Assembly: GCA_027886185.1 (NCBI GenBank)
Contig: WOAB01000162.1
Span: 124,001 to 188,000, forward strand
DNA: 64,000 bases
Source: Rheum nobile
Lineage: Eukaryota > Streptophyta > Magnoliopsida > Caryophyllales > Polygonaceae
Reading direction: 5' to 3'
The translations under genes and the position numbers were made by a program. The notes below the pieces were generated by a model. The model ran no database searches, was not told where the DNA came from, and saw only the letters and a program-made list of their open reading frames with translations. This document shows positions 21,177 to 31,895 of this stretch, piece by piece. How positions within the stretch are numbered: position 1 is the stretch's first letter; each line of letters opens with the position of its first letter.

Positions 21177-21293
21177 TGAAAATGCAGACTTGTTGATTGG
21201 TATGAAAGACATGAGAAAAATACAAAATCTCAAGGAGTAGCATGTACTCCACATAAAAAACATGGAAAGTTCATTAGTACACAAGATAGGTAA
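21177..21293. other. Short flank between copia element and Tat element 2
   Basis: About 117 bp, no coding potential. Begins with TGAAAATGCAGA, the possible second copy of the LINE target duplication. Ends with GGTAA (21289-21293), the left duplication of Tat element 2. Confidence 0.5.
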
Positions 21294-21965
21294 TGTTTTG
21301 GGGCGAAAGGGTCGGACGACCTAAATCGCCTTAGACGGGGTAACTAGTCGATCGGGTAATAGAGAACAATCCGAACCAAGCAGATAATTGACAAGCAAAG
21401 AGTAAATGTAGAATAGTGAGATGATTTTATTAGATAATGTATTGATCGGATCGAATCGAGATACAACTTATCGTAATTTAGACCGAGTGGTCGTGTAGGA
21501 CTCGACCGATGACTTTTAGGTGGAGACCGGTGGAGAGTAAGCGCAGATGATTGCTAGAGAGCTAAGCGGGCAGCATAAGTGTTGTTCTCCTTTTTTTTGT
21601 GAGCCAGGATGCTTGTCCCTTTAGCGTTAATGTGTTCGTATCTTCTTATCTTTTTCGTCGTCCAAATATGGTAAGTTCTTTTCCATTGTGACCGTTGTGT
21701 TTTTCTAATATCTTCGTCTTCAATGCCGGGAGCAATGGCAAGGATTATGCCATTTAATTGCTGCAATTATAGTGGTTTGAATGCCGTGGACGTTGCGTGA
21801 TCTGGGCATTAAATGTATGGCGAGATTCTCGCGATCCTGTCGGAGGGCATTCGACCAGAGAAGTCTTGTCGCCTCCTCTGGGCCTTCTCCTTTGTTCTTC
21901 CGATCTGCAACGGGCTTGGGCTCGATTCACTTGATCCACCTTCTCCGGGGATGCCAGGCCCAACA
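21294..21965 (-). repeat. 3' LTR of Tat element 2
   Basis: 672 bp. On the minus strand it starts TGTTGGGCCTGGCATC and ends CCAAAACA. The tract CTTGGGGCTAT immediately upstream on the minus strand (21966-21976) is the polypurine-like primer and resembles CTTGGGGCAAT of element 1. Confidence 0.95.
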
Positions 21966-22075
21966 ATAGCCCCAAGTTGCCTTGGGTTTTCGGTTTAGGC
22001 AAGTAAAACGGAATCCGTGGCAACTTCTCTAGACACGATCTTCACCATCCTTTTTTGGCGCGTTTGCTCAGGGCT

Positions 22076-22083
22076 ACGTGGCG
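22076..22083 (+). promoter_or_regulatory. ACGTGGCG box upstream of antisense gene (element 2)
   Basis: ACGTGGCG about 195 nt before the ATG at 22278, with a CATAAATTC TATA-like sequence at 22131-22139. The same box stands upstream of the homologous gene of element 1. It resembles plant ACGT-core bZIP sites. Promoter function is inferred from conserved position only. Confidence 0.4.
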
Positions 22084-22277
22084 CGTGATCGGGGCATGAT
22101 GCGATGCCTCTGCAAATCTTCACTTCCCTCCATAAATTCAGAGCAGAGGGAATCGATTAGTCTTCATCCCATCTTCCTTTGCAAGTTTCTTCTGGTAAGC
22201 TTCTCGGTCTCTTTCGCCATAGTTTTCTGATTTCTCTAGTCATAGCTCTTTGATCTCTCTCTCTTTCCATTCTCGAA

Positions 22278-24205
22278 ATGGTTTCCATCGAGGCTTCCGA
22301 GTCGTCGAAGACTCTTTCCGATTCTCGTGAAGGCGAAACTCCTCCTCGTTTCATTTTGAAAGAGTCAGATGCATTGACTAGCACTTTGTCCCAGACGGAG
22401 CTGGATCAAGTTCTCCAAGTCGGAGGCTTTCCATCGGAGACGGTCGCCAGGTTGCCTCATCCAGACGAGAGGGCCGATGCGCGTTACGAAGGATGGATTT
22501 GCTTCTACGCATACCCGTTTAGAATAGGGCATAAATTTCCTTTCTCTCCCCTTGTCAGGGATTTTTTAGCATCTTTGGCGCTGGCGCCATGTCAAGTAAT
22601 GCCTCAGGCGTGGAGAGTTCTTAGGGTTTTAGACCTTGTCAATGTTCAAACTGGGGCCGATTTTGATTTTGACGCTCTGTGGTATAACTATTTTATTGGG
22701 TCGAAGAGTTCCTGTCGCGTTCAGTTGCGTATCCGACATGGTCGGAAACCCTTGGTGCAGAGTCCTGATGTCAACGACCGCGGATGGGGGTCGAAGTTCT
22801 TTTTCGTCGAATGTTCTTCTTTGGAGAAGGAGGGAGAGTGTCCGTTTTTGTTGACGGAGTGGAGAATCGATAGTATGTATTTGTCTTCTCTTTCGTGTAT
22901 TTTATGTGTCTTAACTCTTTCCTTAACTTTTCTTTTTTGTAGTCCCCGAACCAGAAGATCTAGAAGTGAGTAGTCGGTCGGAAGGCTTGTCGAAGATTGT
23001 CCTTGAAATTCCCGCGTCTGAAAGAAAGTTTGTGAACGTCAACCTGCTGTCGACGACCCCTGCCTGTCAAGATGACATGTCGAATGTCTCATCGTCTCGT
23101 GCAAAAGGTAGATTCTTGACTCTAGGCGTCTTTTACTGTTTTTTGTTTTGTCGTATACTTTAGGATTTCTCCCTTTTTGTTGTTCTGTCGTGTCAGGTTC
23201 CCCTGGTGGTCGATCGAGTGCTCGTTTGAGGGTGGCGTCAGGGAAAAGTCTGATCGAGCAGAGGAAGGCGGCGGCCAAAGCCGCATCAAGCAAACCGGAT
23301 CTGGTGGATCTGACGGTTCTAGTCAAGATTGGCTCTAAGAGGAAGGCGAGCGCTCGCCCTGAAGACGTCAAGGTAGAGGACATCCCTAGGAAGAAGAGTG
23401 TGACTGCTGAGGGGGTCGGCAAGATCGGTGCCATCGGACAGTCGATCGCCGACCTTTTTCGCGCTCAGGACCCGACTTTGAAGTCGGAAGTTAAGGATGT
23501 CTCCCCTCTAGACTGCATTGGTGAAGCGGGATGCTCCGCGTGGAGGGTGAGTTGCCCTTTGTTCTTGTTTTTATGTTTCTTTTTGCTCGACCGCGTTTCT
23601 TGATTGTGTTTTTGTGTTGTCGTGTGTCTTTCTGTCAGGCCTTCCAGTATTTCCTGGGAGCTTACTCCGGTGTTCAGGCGATGCTTGTCAAGGCCGAGGA
23701 CAGGGCTGCTAGGTCAGAGTCCGACCTTGCGTCTTTGAGGACCAAGCTGGAGGGAGCAGAGAGTCGCTGCCGTGAGACTGAGCGTCGCCTCACCAGGGAG
23801 TTGAAGAGCTGTCAAGAAGAGCTGGTCACAAGTCGGAGGGAGTTTGAAGAGTGCCGATCAGGCGTTGAGGAGGAGGTGAGGCAGGCTCGCATTGCCGATG
23901 GCCAAATTGCGGGTGACGTTGGGGCCTTTTATGCGGTGAAGTCGCGCATCGAAATGATCGAGGAGTTCAACGAGGGCAAGCATGAGCTCTGGGACCTGAA
24001 AGCGGAGAAGGAGACTCTGGACTCCATGTTCCCAAAGGGCGATCCTGGTCAGGAGCTGTTTTGCTTAGCCGGCGTCGGAGAAGAGGCCGTGGATGAAGGC
24101 GCCAATGAGGACGAGGCCCATCTTGGTGATGCCGAGCCGACTGATGAGATAGCTTCTCTGGATCCAGCCCCTGTGGAAGGTAATGCCATTGCTCCCGACG
24201 CTTGA
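22278..24205 (+). CDS. Antisense four-exon gene of Tat element 2 (Transposase_28-like protein)
   Basis: Predicted exons are 22278-22872, 22943-23107, 23197-23546 and 23639-24205, giving 558 residues. All three introns are GT-AG (GTATGT, GTAGAT and GTGAGT donors; TTTGTAG, GTGTCAG and CTGTCAG acceptors) and join in phase 1, 2 and 0 without stops. Exon 1 holds the conserved VARLPHPDERADARYEGWIC and LALAPCQVMPQAWRVL block, then FDFDALWYNYFIG. It matches the plant family annotated as putative gypsy-type transposon (Transposase_28, recalled). Exon 3 is basic; exon 4 starts AFQYFLGAYSG, then a long coiled coil and AGDVGAFYAVKSRIEMIEE, ending in an acidic tail. Biochemical function unknown; no DDE or nuclease motif is visible. 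It lies opposite to gag-pol and its homologue is in element 1. Confidence 0.8.
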
Positions 24206-24263
24206 TTTGTCTTCTTTGCGTAGTATGACTTTCTTTGCCCCACCTGTGTGTGGGTTTGAATAT

Positions 24264-24388
24264 TATGTGTTTTGGCGACCCGTCCACCATCGCGGGTCAC
24301 AGGATATTTCTGAATGATTGTCGTTAAATTCCTACAAATGTGTAGGCAGACAATGTGTTTTGGCGACCCGTCCACCATCGCGGGTCGC
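24264..24388 (+). promoter_or_regulatory. Duplicated hairpin downstream of antisense gene (element 2)
   Basis: A 33-bp unit containing TTTTGGCGACCCGTCCACCA occurs at 24266-24298 and 24354-24386. Each forms a stem-loop: GCGACCCG, loop TCCACCATCG, then CGGGTCRC. The second copy (24363-24388) has a perfect 8-bp stem; the first (24275-24300) has one mismatch. They lie 70 and 158 nt after the stop at 24205. A single copy occurs in element 1 at the equivalent place. Could be a 3'-end or RNA-stability signal. Confidence 0.65.
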
Positions 24389-24880
24389 GTATTTGTATAA
24401 AAATGCTTTTATTTCGATGCAATCGTATTTTTACATATAAAGTCGTATGCTAGTTCGTTTCGTACATGTTCGTCGGATCTTCAAGGAAGTTATCGACGAC
24501 GTTTTGTATTTCGTGTATGTTGGTTTCACCCGTATGCTCCGTCGAGTGGGGTTTCACCGTGTGTATGTATGTAGAGCAGGCCTGCGATGTGTTTGTGTAT
24601 GTGTTAGTCATGACATTATGTCGGGGAGGTAAGCAATATGTTTTATTGCGTAAATGTAATAAGGTGTTATACCTTATGTTTTGTGTAAGGCAGGCGGTGT
24701 GCCGACGTGCCTGTGTTGTCATCTCCCCGTGTTCCGATCGATCGTGTAATGTAATATAAGCGCTTTTTTGTGGATGACAGGATCCAATGTAAATGCTATT
24801 CTGCATTTGTGTTTTTGTAAGGAGGAAGTCTTCGCTTAGTGTCAAATGATGATATGTAAAAGGAGATAGCGATGTACATG
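24389..24880. other. Noncoding spacer, Tat element 2
   Basis: Between the antisense gene 3' region and the minisatellite. T/G-rich on the plus strand with many short TGTGTATGT-like runs. Long frames occur on both strands but without motif support, so no gene is called. Confidence 0.5.
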
Positions 24881-24884
24881 CGAC

Positions 24885-25050
24885 AACATGCGGTATGTAT
24901 GCGATAGGTAGCAATGTATATGCGATAGCATGCGATTTGTATGCGACATATAGCAATGTATATGCGATAGCATGTGATTTGTATGCGACATATAGCAATG
25001 TATATGCGATAGCATGCGATTTGTATGCGACAAATAGCAATGTATATGCG
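24885..25050 (+). repeat. About 42-bp minisatellite in Tat element 2
   Basis: Roughly four tandem units of about 42 bp, each containing GCAATGTATATGCGATAGCA followed by TGCGATTTGTATGCGACA. The units differ by a few bases (CATGTGATT in one). Both strands stay open across the array because the unit length is a multiple of three, which explains the repetitive open frames there. Not a gene. Confidence 0.88.
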
Positions 25051-25086
25051 AGGTATAAGATTTGTGTGATGTTTTACCTCATTGGT

Positions 25087-26892
25087 TCAGAAATGGTAGA
25101 GTTTTAGATGTGATGCGTTCCAACTCCTCGGGATCGGTTGTCCGTCTTTATCTTTTAACTAATATGCTCCCTGTCCGACCACTTCGGTGATCAAGTAAGG
25201 TCCTTCCCATTGTGGTGCTAGCTTTCCGTCGGATGGGTTCTTAGTGTTCTGGAAAGTTTTCCTGAGGACCCAGTCTCCGACCTTGAATGCCTTGATTCGG
25301 ACGTTCTTGTTGTAGCTCCTTGCGACTTGTTGTTGGAACTTGACCATCCTGATTCGGGCTTTCTCTCTGATTTCGTCCGCTGTGTCCAGATTGTATGCTA
25401 GTTCGATGTCGTTTTGTTCATTTGTCTGAAGGTTACAGCGAGCGGTCAGAACCAGTAACTCAGTCAGGATGACCGCCTCACTCCCATAGACGAGAGAGAA
25501 AGGCGATTGCCCGGTCGCATTCTTTGGAGTAGTCCTGTCGGACCAGAGAATAAGTGGGAGTTCGTCTGCCCATTTGCCTTTAGCCCCCGTGAGGCGTTTC
25601 TTGAGGTTGTTGATAATGATCTTGTTGCTGGATTCAGCTTGTCCGTTGGATTGCGGATACCGAGGTGTGGATGTGACCAACTTGATGTTCCATTGGTCGC
25701 AGAAGGTTCGAGTCTTATGACTAATGAATTGGGAGCCATTGTCGCACACGATTTCTGATGGGATGCCAAATCTGCACAAGATATTGCGTTTTACGAATGA
25801 AATGACTTGTTGATCTTTTACCTCTCTGTAGGCTTCGGCTTCGATCCATTTAGAGAAGTAGTCCGTCATGGCAAGAAAGAAGACTCTTTGACCCGACGCG
25901 GGGGAGAGCTTTCCGACGATGTCCATTCCCCATCTCATAAAGGGCCATGGAGCTAGGGTCGGATGGAGGAGCTCCGAAGGCTGATGGTGGACGGGTGCGT
26001 GCTGATGACAGGCGTCGCATCTCTTGGTGTATTCCATGACGTCTTTGTTTATCGTTGGCCAATAGTATCCGTTTCGTAGGGCTTTTCCCGAGAGGCTTCG
26101 TCCGCCGGAGTGATTGCCACACTCCCCTTCGTGCAACGATTGTAAGATACGTCCGACTTCTGGAGTCTTGAGGCATCGTAGGAGTAGCCCTGTAACAGAT
26201 CTTTTGTACAAGGTGTTATCTATGATATCGTAAGAGAGTGCTTGTACCTTGAGCCTTTTTGCTTCCGTCTTGTCGTCGCGTAGGATGCCGTCTTTTAACC
26301 ATCTAATGTAAGGTAGCATCCAGTCGTCATTGGTGTCAATGATGTCTTCTTCTGATCGGTCGCCTATTTCCATGGCGACGAGCTCTTCAAGCGATGTTGT
26401 TGACTCGACGGATGTCCTTGGGACGGCTGGCGTCGTGATGTGGGCCAATGGTATGTGTGGAAATTCCTTCGGGTCTAGGACGGATCCCAGATTAGCGAGT
26501 GCGTCAGCTTGGGAGTTAAGATCCCTGGGCACCTGTCTGATGTTGAATGTTTGGAATTGTCCGATCAGTTTTTTGGCTACCTCCAGGTAGGCTATCATTC
26601 TGGTATCCTTGGCACTGTACGACCCTTGTATCTGGTTTACGACCAGCAGTGAGTCGCAAACGACTTCGATCTCTCGGACCCCTAGGTCGCGAGCTGGGAT
26701 GAGTCCGAATATGAGTGCCTCGTATTCAGCTTCGTTGTTAGTCGCATCCCACTCACATTTGACAGCTTGAGCCATCTTGTCCCCTTGTGGCGATTTTAGC
26801 ACGACCCCTAGCCCCGATCCTCTGGCATTCGATGCCCCGTCTGTGTGGAGCTCCCATGTACCCGCTTCGTCCGTCGCGAGTAGTTGTGTTGC
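25087..26892 (-). pseudogene. Archaeal-type RNase H and integrase of Tat element 2
   Basis: C-terminal part of pol after an in-frame TAA at 26893. It starts with HTDGASNARGSGLGVVLKSP, NNEAEYEALIFGL and VVCDSLLVVNQIQG, the acidic sites of the second, archaeal-type RNase H. Then the integrase zinc-binding domain (HEGECGNHSGG, CDACHQH) and the DDE core: WGMDIVGKL, EIVCDNGSQFI, YPQSNGQAESSN. GDWVLRKTF near the C-terminus precedes an in-frame TAG at 25159. The natural end appears to be a TGA at 25087-25089 after HLKLYHF, the same ending as element 1. About 547 codons are open. Confidence 0.9.
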
Positions 26893-28440
26893 TTATTTTG
26901 TGGCTTCTTGCTCTAGGGTCAAACTGAAATCGGCCACAAAGTCGGCTAAGGCTTGCGACTTGATCGCTGTCCTGGGCTCGTACTCGATATCGTAACCACT
27001 GAGGTGTATGGCCCATTTGGTCATTCGTCCTGTGAACTCAGGTTTCCTCATGATAGCTCTCATGGGATGATTAGTGCGAACAGTAATAGTATGGGATTCG
27101 AAATATGGTTTGAGTTTGTTCGAAGCCATTACCAATGATAGCACGAGCTTTTCAAGTGACGAATACCTTGTTTTGGCTGGTAACAGCGTCCGACTGACGT
27201 AATATATTGGCGACTGTTTTCCATCCTTCTCCCTGATCAGTACTGCGCTTACGGCTGATTCTGACACTACAAGATAAAGAAATAAGGGCTCGTCGCCTTT
27301 AGGTTTGGTCAGTAACATGTGACTGGCCAGGTACTCTTTGAGGTTTTGGAACGCTGCTTCGTGTTCTTCCATCCATTGAAAGGACTTGTTCTTCTTGAGT
27401 GCGTTGTGGAAGGGTTTGCATTTATCGGATGATTTGGAGATGAATCTGCTCAGAGCTGCTATCCAACCTGTGAGCTTCTGTACATCTTTGACGCATCGGG
27501 GGGATCGAAGGTTGATGAGAGCCTTGATCTGTTCTGGGCTAGCCTCTACTCCTCTTTGTGTCACCATGTATCCTAAAAACTTCCCTGACGACACTCCGAA
27601 TGAGCATTTAGTAGGGTTTAGTTTCATGTTGTACCTTTTGAGCACCTCGAAGCTGTCGCGTAGATGGTCTATGTGATCTTTTTTTTTGGACTTGACCAAC
27701 ATGTCGTCGATGTAGACTTCCATCGTGTCTCCGATTTGGTCTTTGAACATTTTGTTGACTAGTCGTTGATACGTAGCCCCTGCATTTTTCAGACCAAAGG
27801 GCATTACTCGGTAACAATAGATACCTTGGCTGGTGATGAACGCTGTTTTTTCTTGATCGTCGGGTTCCATAAGGATCTGGTTGTAACCGCTGAAAGCGTC
27901 CATGAAGGTAAGCATTTCGTGCCCCGCTGTGGCATCGACCATGGTGTCGATATGGGGTAGAGGGAACGAGTACTTGGGACAAGCCTTGTTGAGGTCTGTG
28001 AAGTCGATGCAGACTCTCCATTTGCCGTTCTTCTTCTGGACTACGACCACGTTGGCTAGCCATTCAGGATAGTGGACCTCCCTGATCTTTCCTGTTTCCA
28101 ATAAGCTTTTGACTTCGTCATCGACTATCTTGTTCCGCTCGGGGGCGAACTTCCTGCGTTTTTGCTTGACAGGGGGATGAGATGGATCCACATTTAATTT
28201 ATGAGTAATAACGTTTGGAGATATTCCGACCATATCCTCATGCGACCATGCGAAACAGTCGGCATTGGCCCTGAGAAAGTCAAGAAGTTGTTGTCTGGTC
28301 GAATCGTCCAAGTCCGACCCGACCCTTACTGTTTGGTTTGGCTTTGAAGGGTCTAGTGCGATTTCATCGAGTTTTTCCATTTCTGGTTCGACGTACCGAC
28401 TAGGCCCTTCGCCGCTCTGTGGTTGCTATGCGGTCTTGTG
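26893..28440 (-). pseudogene. Reverse transcriptase and first RNase H of Tat element 2
   Basis: Open frame 26893-28380 (495 residues). RT runs from NVVVVQKKNGKWRVCIDFTD through FMDAFSGYNQI (first palm Asp) to the catalytic MEVYIDDMLVKS, then LGYMVTQRGVEASPEQIKAL. The first RNase H follows: LFLYLVVSESAVSAVLIRE, SSLEKLVLSLVMA, and the tail through ALADFVADF. A TAG near 28433 separates it from the upstream protease frame, and a TAA ends it before the second RNase H. In intact relatives these would be one polyprotein. Catalytic aspartates are intact. Confidence 0.92.
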
Positions 28441-28454
28441 TTCGACTGCGCTCT

Positions 28455-29549
28455 TCATGGAAGCGACGTAGCATTCTTTTGCAGTCCTTTGATCTCTTGG
28501 ACTCCCCATTCAGTGGGGAATTTGATGACTTGATGATACGTTGAAGGTACTGCCTTCATAGCGTGTATCCATGGCCTGCCAAGAATACAATTATAGGGAG
28601 ACAGACAGTCCAGGACTAAGAATTTCACCTGTTGGTTGATTCCTCCAGCGTATGTGGTTAGAATGATTTCACCAGTCGTATGTTTAACCTCACCACTGAA
28701 CCCGACCAGTGGGGTCGACTTCTTGATTAGGTCGTTCTCAGTCAGACCCATTTCTTTAAGAGCGTCAAGGGTCAAGAGGTTTGTCGAACTCTCTGTATCG
28801 ATTAGTACTCTCCGTATTAAACAATTACCAATAGACAAAGAGATTACCAGACCATCGTGGTGACTATCCGACCCGTCAGAATCAGATTCGTCGAATGTGA
28901 CCGTCAGAAGGTCAGATGTCCTCCTTGGCTTGAATTCTGATGCCTGGGGCTTGTCGCCCTTGCTTTCCCTAGCGTGTCGCTTAGCCGCGGAGTATGTGTT
29001 TCCACATATATCCGATCCACCTGAAATGGTATTGACAACTTTTGTATGGACGGGAGATGGGGGTTTGTTCTGTTTTACCTGATCTCGACGTTCCATGGTG
29101 GCCTTTGCCCGCTTCGAGATTACGTCGCGCAGGAGCCCCTGTGAGAGCAGCCTAGCAACTTCCTTCCGTAGGGCGATGCACTCGTCGGTCGAATGACCGT
29201 GGTCGCCGTGGAATTCGCACCATCGACTCATGTCCTTCTTGACATCCGGTCGGTCGCTCTTTCGGGGCCATCTTACCTCTTTTCTGTATTTGTCGAAACT
29301 CTTGACGAGCTCTGACACGGAAACATTGAAATTATAAGACTGGACCCTAGGAGGCAACGCCGGACCGTCTCTCCATTCTTGTGACCTGTCTTGGAAAGAG
29401 TTTACCTGATTTGGTTCGTTTCGATTACGAGAATAGGGATGAGATCGTCTGTCTCGACGACTGTCGGGGGGATTTTTACGGTCGGATGGATCGGGTCCGC
29501 GTGAGGCTTTACGCGACTCTAGGTCTTCTTCCAATCTTACCTCGGCCAT
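28455..29549 (-). pseudogene. gag C-terminus and protease of Tat element 2
   Basis: Open frame of 364 residues. The basic linker of gag comes first, then RWCEFHGDHGHSTDECIALR, a Cys/His segment shared with element 1. Protease follows in GLVISLSIGNCLIRRVLIDT with ESSTNLLT. The family active site is DTGSS and here reads DTESS, so Gly is replaced by Glu and the enzyme is probably inactive. The frame ends by a one-base shift near 28490: the expected AKECYVASMKS continues in the next frame. In frame with the upstream gag piece. Confidence 0.88.
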
Positions 29550-29633
29550 GGTTTTGGCTTGGACATCTTCAAAACTTTTACACGGGTACTTGGTAATCTC
29601 GTCGTAGAGATTGCTGTCTTTGACCAGACCTTG

Positions 29634-30653
29634 TCAGAAGGCCTCAATGGAGGTTGTGATGTCGCAGTGGGGGATCGCCACTTTTTCATTATTATACCTG
29701 TTAAGATAATTCCGAAGGGGTTCGTTATACCTTTGTGTGACTCGGTAGAGGTCACTTGATTGTCTTTCGAGCCTTCGACTGCTAGCAAATTGACTCTTGA
29801 AAGAGTTGACCAGATCCGCAAAGGATGTAATCATTCCCTGAGGCAAACGCATAAACCACGTTAGTGCGGGACCCGCGAGGGTTATGCCAAAGCTTTTGCA
29901 TATGACAGCCTCACGGCTCTCCCTTGAAACAGATGCGGCCATTAGTTTTTGTTTATAGAGAGAGATATGGTCATCTGGATCGGTGGTGCCGTCGAACGTC
30001 GCCATGTTGGGGAGATGGAACTTCTTGGGGATCTCCACCCTTGCGATTTCTTCGACGAACGGGGATTCTTCAAATCCGCCGGACGTTTCCCTCTCGATTG
30101 GTTGCGGGACTCCTGGGAGCCTGTTGAAGCGATCGTCGATCGTCTTCATGTGTCTGTCGAGCGTCTGCTGGAAAAGAGCCAGGACATCTGGCTGCGGTTC
30201 GTCGATTCGGGCCCCAGCAGACCCGATCGGTGTGGAAAAGGTGACATGGTTAGTCGAAAATGGACTAGCGAAAGGAGTTCGAGACGTACCCTCAGTGTGT
30301 CCGGGACGTCGTATGCTCGGAGGCGTCGGCTCGATGTTGTCCATGTCGAGGCGTGTTCGGACGCCGCCGTGGACAGGCACGTTTCTAGATCCTGAAGCCA
30401 CTGACTATACCTGCGACTTAATAGACTCATTTTCACGGGTTAGTTGCGCGATCTCGGCTTCAGATTGGGTTGACAAAGCGGCTAGGGCCTCGGTCTTTTG
30501 GCGTTGCTGGGCTAGTTCCTCTTGAAGGGTGGCCATTTTTTGGGAAAGTTCTTGGAATTGGGTTGGAGTAGGATTTTCGGTTGTGATTACTGCATCTTGG
30601 GTTCCGTCTTCGAGACGTGGTTCTTGATTGTCGGTAGGTGGGTCAATAGTCAT
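29634..30653 (-). pseudogene. gag N-terminal half of Tat element 2
   Basis: ATG at 30653 (MTIDPPTDNQEP). Coiled coil SQKMATLQEELAQQRQKTEA, then an in-frame stop at 30405-30407. The frame resumes at once into the retrotransposon gag domain: IPKKFHLPNMATFDGTTDPD, AGPALTWFMRLPQG, RRLERQSSDLYRVTQRYNEP. Another stop at 29634-29636 follows SIEAF, after which the frame continues unchanged into 29549. Two point stops are thus the only lesions in gag. Confidence 0.9.
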
Positions 30654-30687
30654 GGTTGGAAAGTTTCGGAAGGGTGATCGGCAAGTT

Positions 30688-30706
30688 GCCCCACGGTGAG
30701 CGCCAA
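30688..30706 (-). promoter_or_regulatory. Primer-binding site, Tat element 2
   Basis: On the minus strand TTGGCGCTCACCGTGGGGC begins two bases after the 5' LTR. One base differs from the site in element 1. Confidence 0.88.
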
Positions 30707-30708
30707 AT

Positions 30709-31380
30709 TGTTTTGGGGCAAAAGGGTCGGACGACCTAAATCGCCTTAGACGGGGTAACTAGTCGATCGGGTAATAGAGAACAATCCGAACCAAGCAGAT
30801 AATTGACAAGCAAAGAGTAAATGTAGAATAGTGAGATGATTTTATTAGATAATGTATTGATCGGATCGAATCGAGATACAACTTATCGTAATTTAGACCG
30901 AGTGGTCGTGTAGGACTCGACTGATGACTTTTAGGTGGCGACCGGTGGAGAGTAAGCGCAGATGATTGCTAGAGAGCTAAGCGGGCAGCGTAAGTGTTGT
31001 TCTCCTTTTTTTTGTGAGCCAGGATGCTTGTCCCTTTAGCGTTAATGTTTTCGTATCTTCTTATCTTCTTCGTCGTCCAAATATGGTAAGTTCTTTTCCA
31101 TTGTGACCGTTGTGTTTTTCTAATATCTTCGTCTTCAATGCCGGGAGCAATGACAATGATTATGCCATTTAATTGCTGTAATTATAGTGGTTTGAATGCT
31201 GTGGACGTTGCGTGATCTGGGCATTAAATGTATGGCGAGATTCTCGCGATCCTGTCGGAGGGCATTCGACCAGAGAAGTCTTGTCGCCTCCTCTGGGCCT
31301 TCTCCTTTGTTCTTCCGATCTGCAACGGGCTTGGACTCGATTCACTTGATCCACCTTCTCCGGGGATGCCAGGCCCAACA
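30709..31380 (-). repeat. 5' LTR of Tat element 2
   Basis: 672 bp, same length as 21294-21965; about 11 differences by eye. Followed on the plus strand by the duplication GGTAA. Confidence 0.95.
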
Positions 31381-31385
31381 GGTAA

Positions 31386-31895
31386 GATATATCGTCTTTT
31401 GATAAAAAATCTAATCTTTTTTTAAGGGAAATATTTCCCCTCATTTTAATATATTTAAAACAAAATTATATGATTCAAAGTGTTTTTATGGTTCACATGG
31501 AACATCATGAAAGTAACTTAAACCAACTGAAAAAATTATAAATATAACGGTAGAGTCAAAGGTGAAAAATCATGTAAATACTAAACGTAACCAATTTTAT
31601 TAATGAGCATCTCCATTTATATAATTGTAGACGAAATTGCCCTTCTAGTTATTCTCTCCTCCTAATCTATTTCTCACTTCAGAAATCAACCTCCCTCTGT
31701 TGAGAAGAGCATGGCAAATTTCATCATTGATATCAATTCTTGCAACATTTGGGCCGAGTCAATGTTAAACGAGATGGTGCGGGTTAAATGAGATGTGTGC
31801 TGCTTTGGTGGATGACTGGAGTGAGATGGTCACCCAATCGGTGGAGTAGGAGGGGCATTGATGGTTGAAGATACACGCGACATGGTAGAGGTGAT
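31386..31895. other. Flank of Tat element 2, no gene seen
   Basis: AT-rich at first (to about 31650), then a G-rich stretch (31730-31890) with no sustained frame. Nothing recognisable. Confidence 0.45.

Larger units (their letters stand above)
21294..31380 (-). mobile_element. Ty3/gypsy Tat-lineage element 2, nearly complete
   Basis: 10,087 bp, two 672-bp LTRs, exact 5-bp duplication GGTAA (21289-21293 and 31381-31385). On the minus strand the order is primer-binding site, gag, protease, RT, RNase H, a second archaeal-type RNase H, integrase. The dual RNase H is a hallmark of the plant Tat lineage. The LTRs differ at about 11 of 672 positions by eye, so it looks younger than element 1. Few lesions break gag-pol: several in-frame stops and one frameshift. 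A four-exon gene on the opposite strand (22278-24205) lies between the pol end and the 3' LTR. Confidence 0.95.

Noticed and set aside
24450..25040. 196-codon minus-strand open frame and smaller frames on both strands
   Set aside because: Most of its length is the 42-bp minisatellite, whose unit length is divisible by three. The repetitive YKSHAIAYTLL pattern is a by-product, not a protein.
26330..27016. Plus-strand frames over the RNase H and RT region of element 2
   Set aside because: Shadows of the well-supported minus-strand pol.
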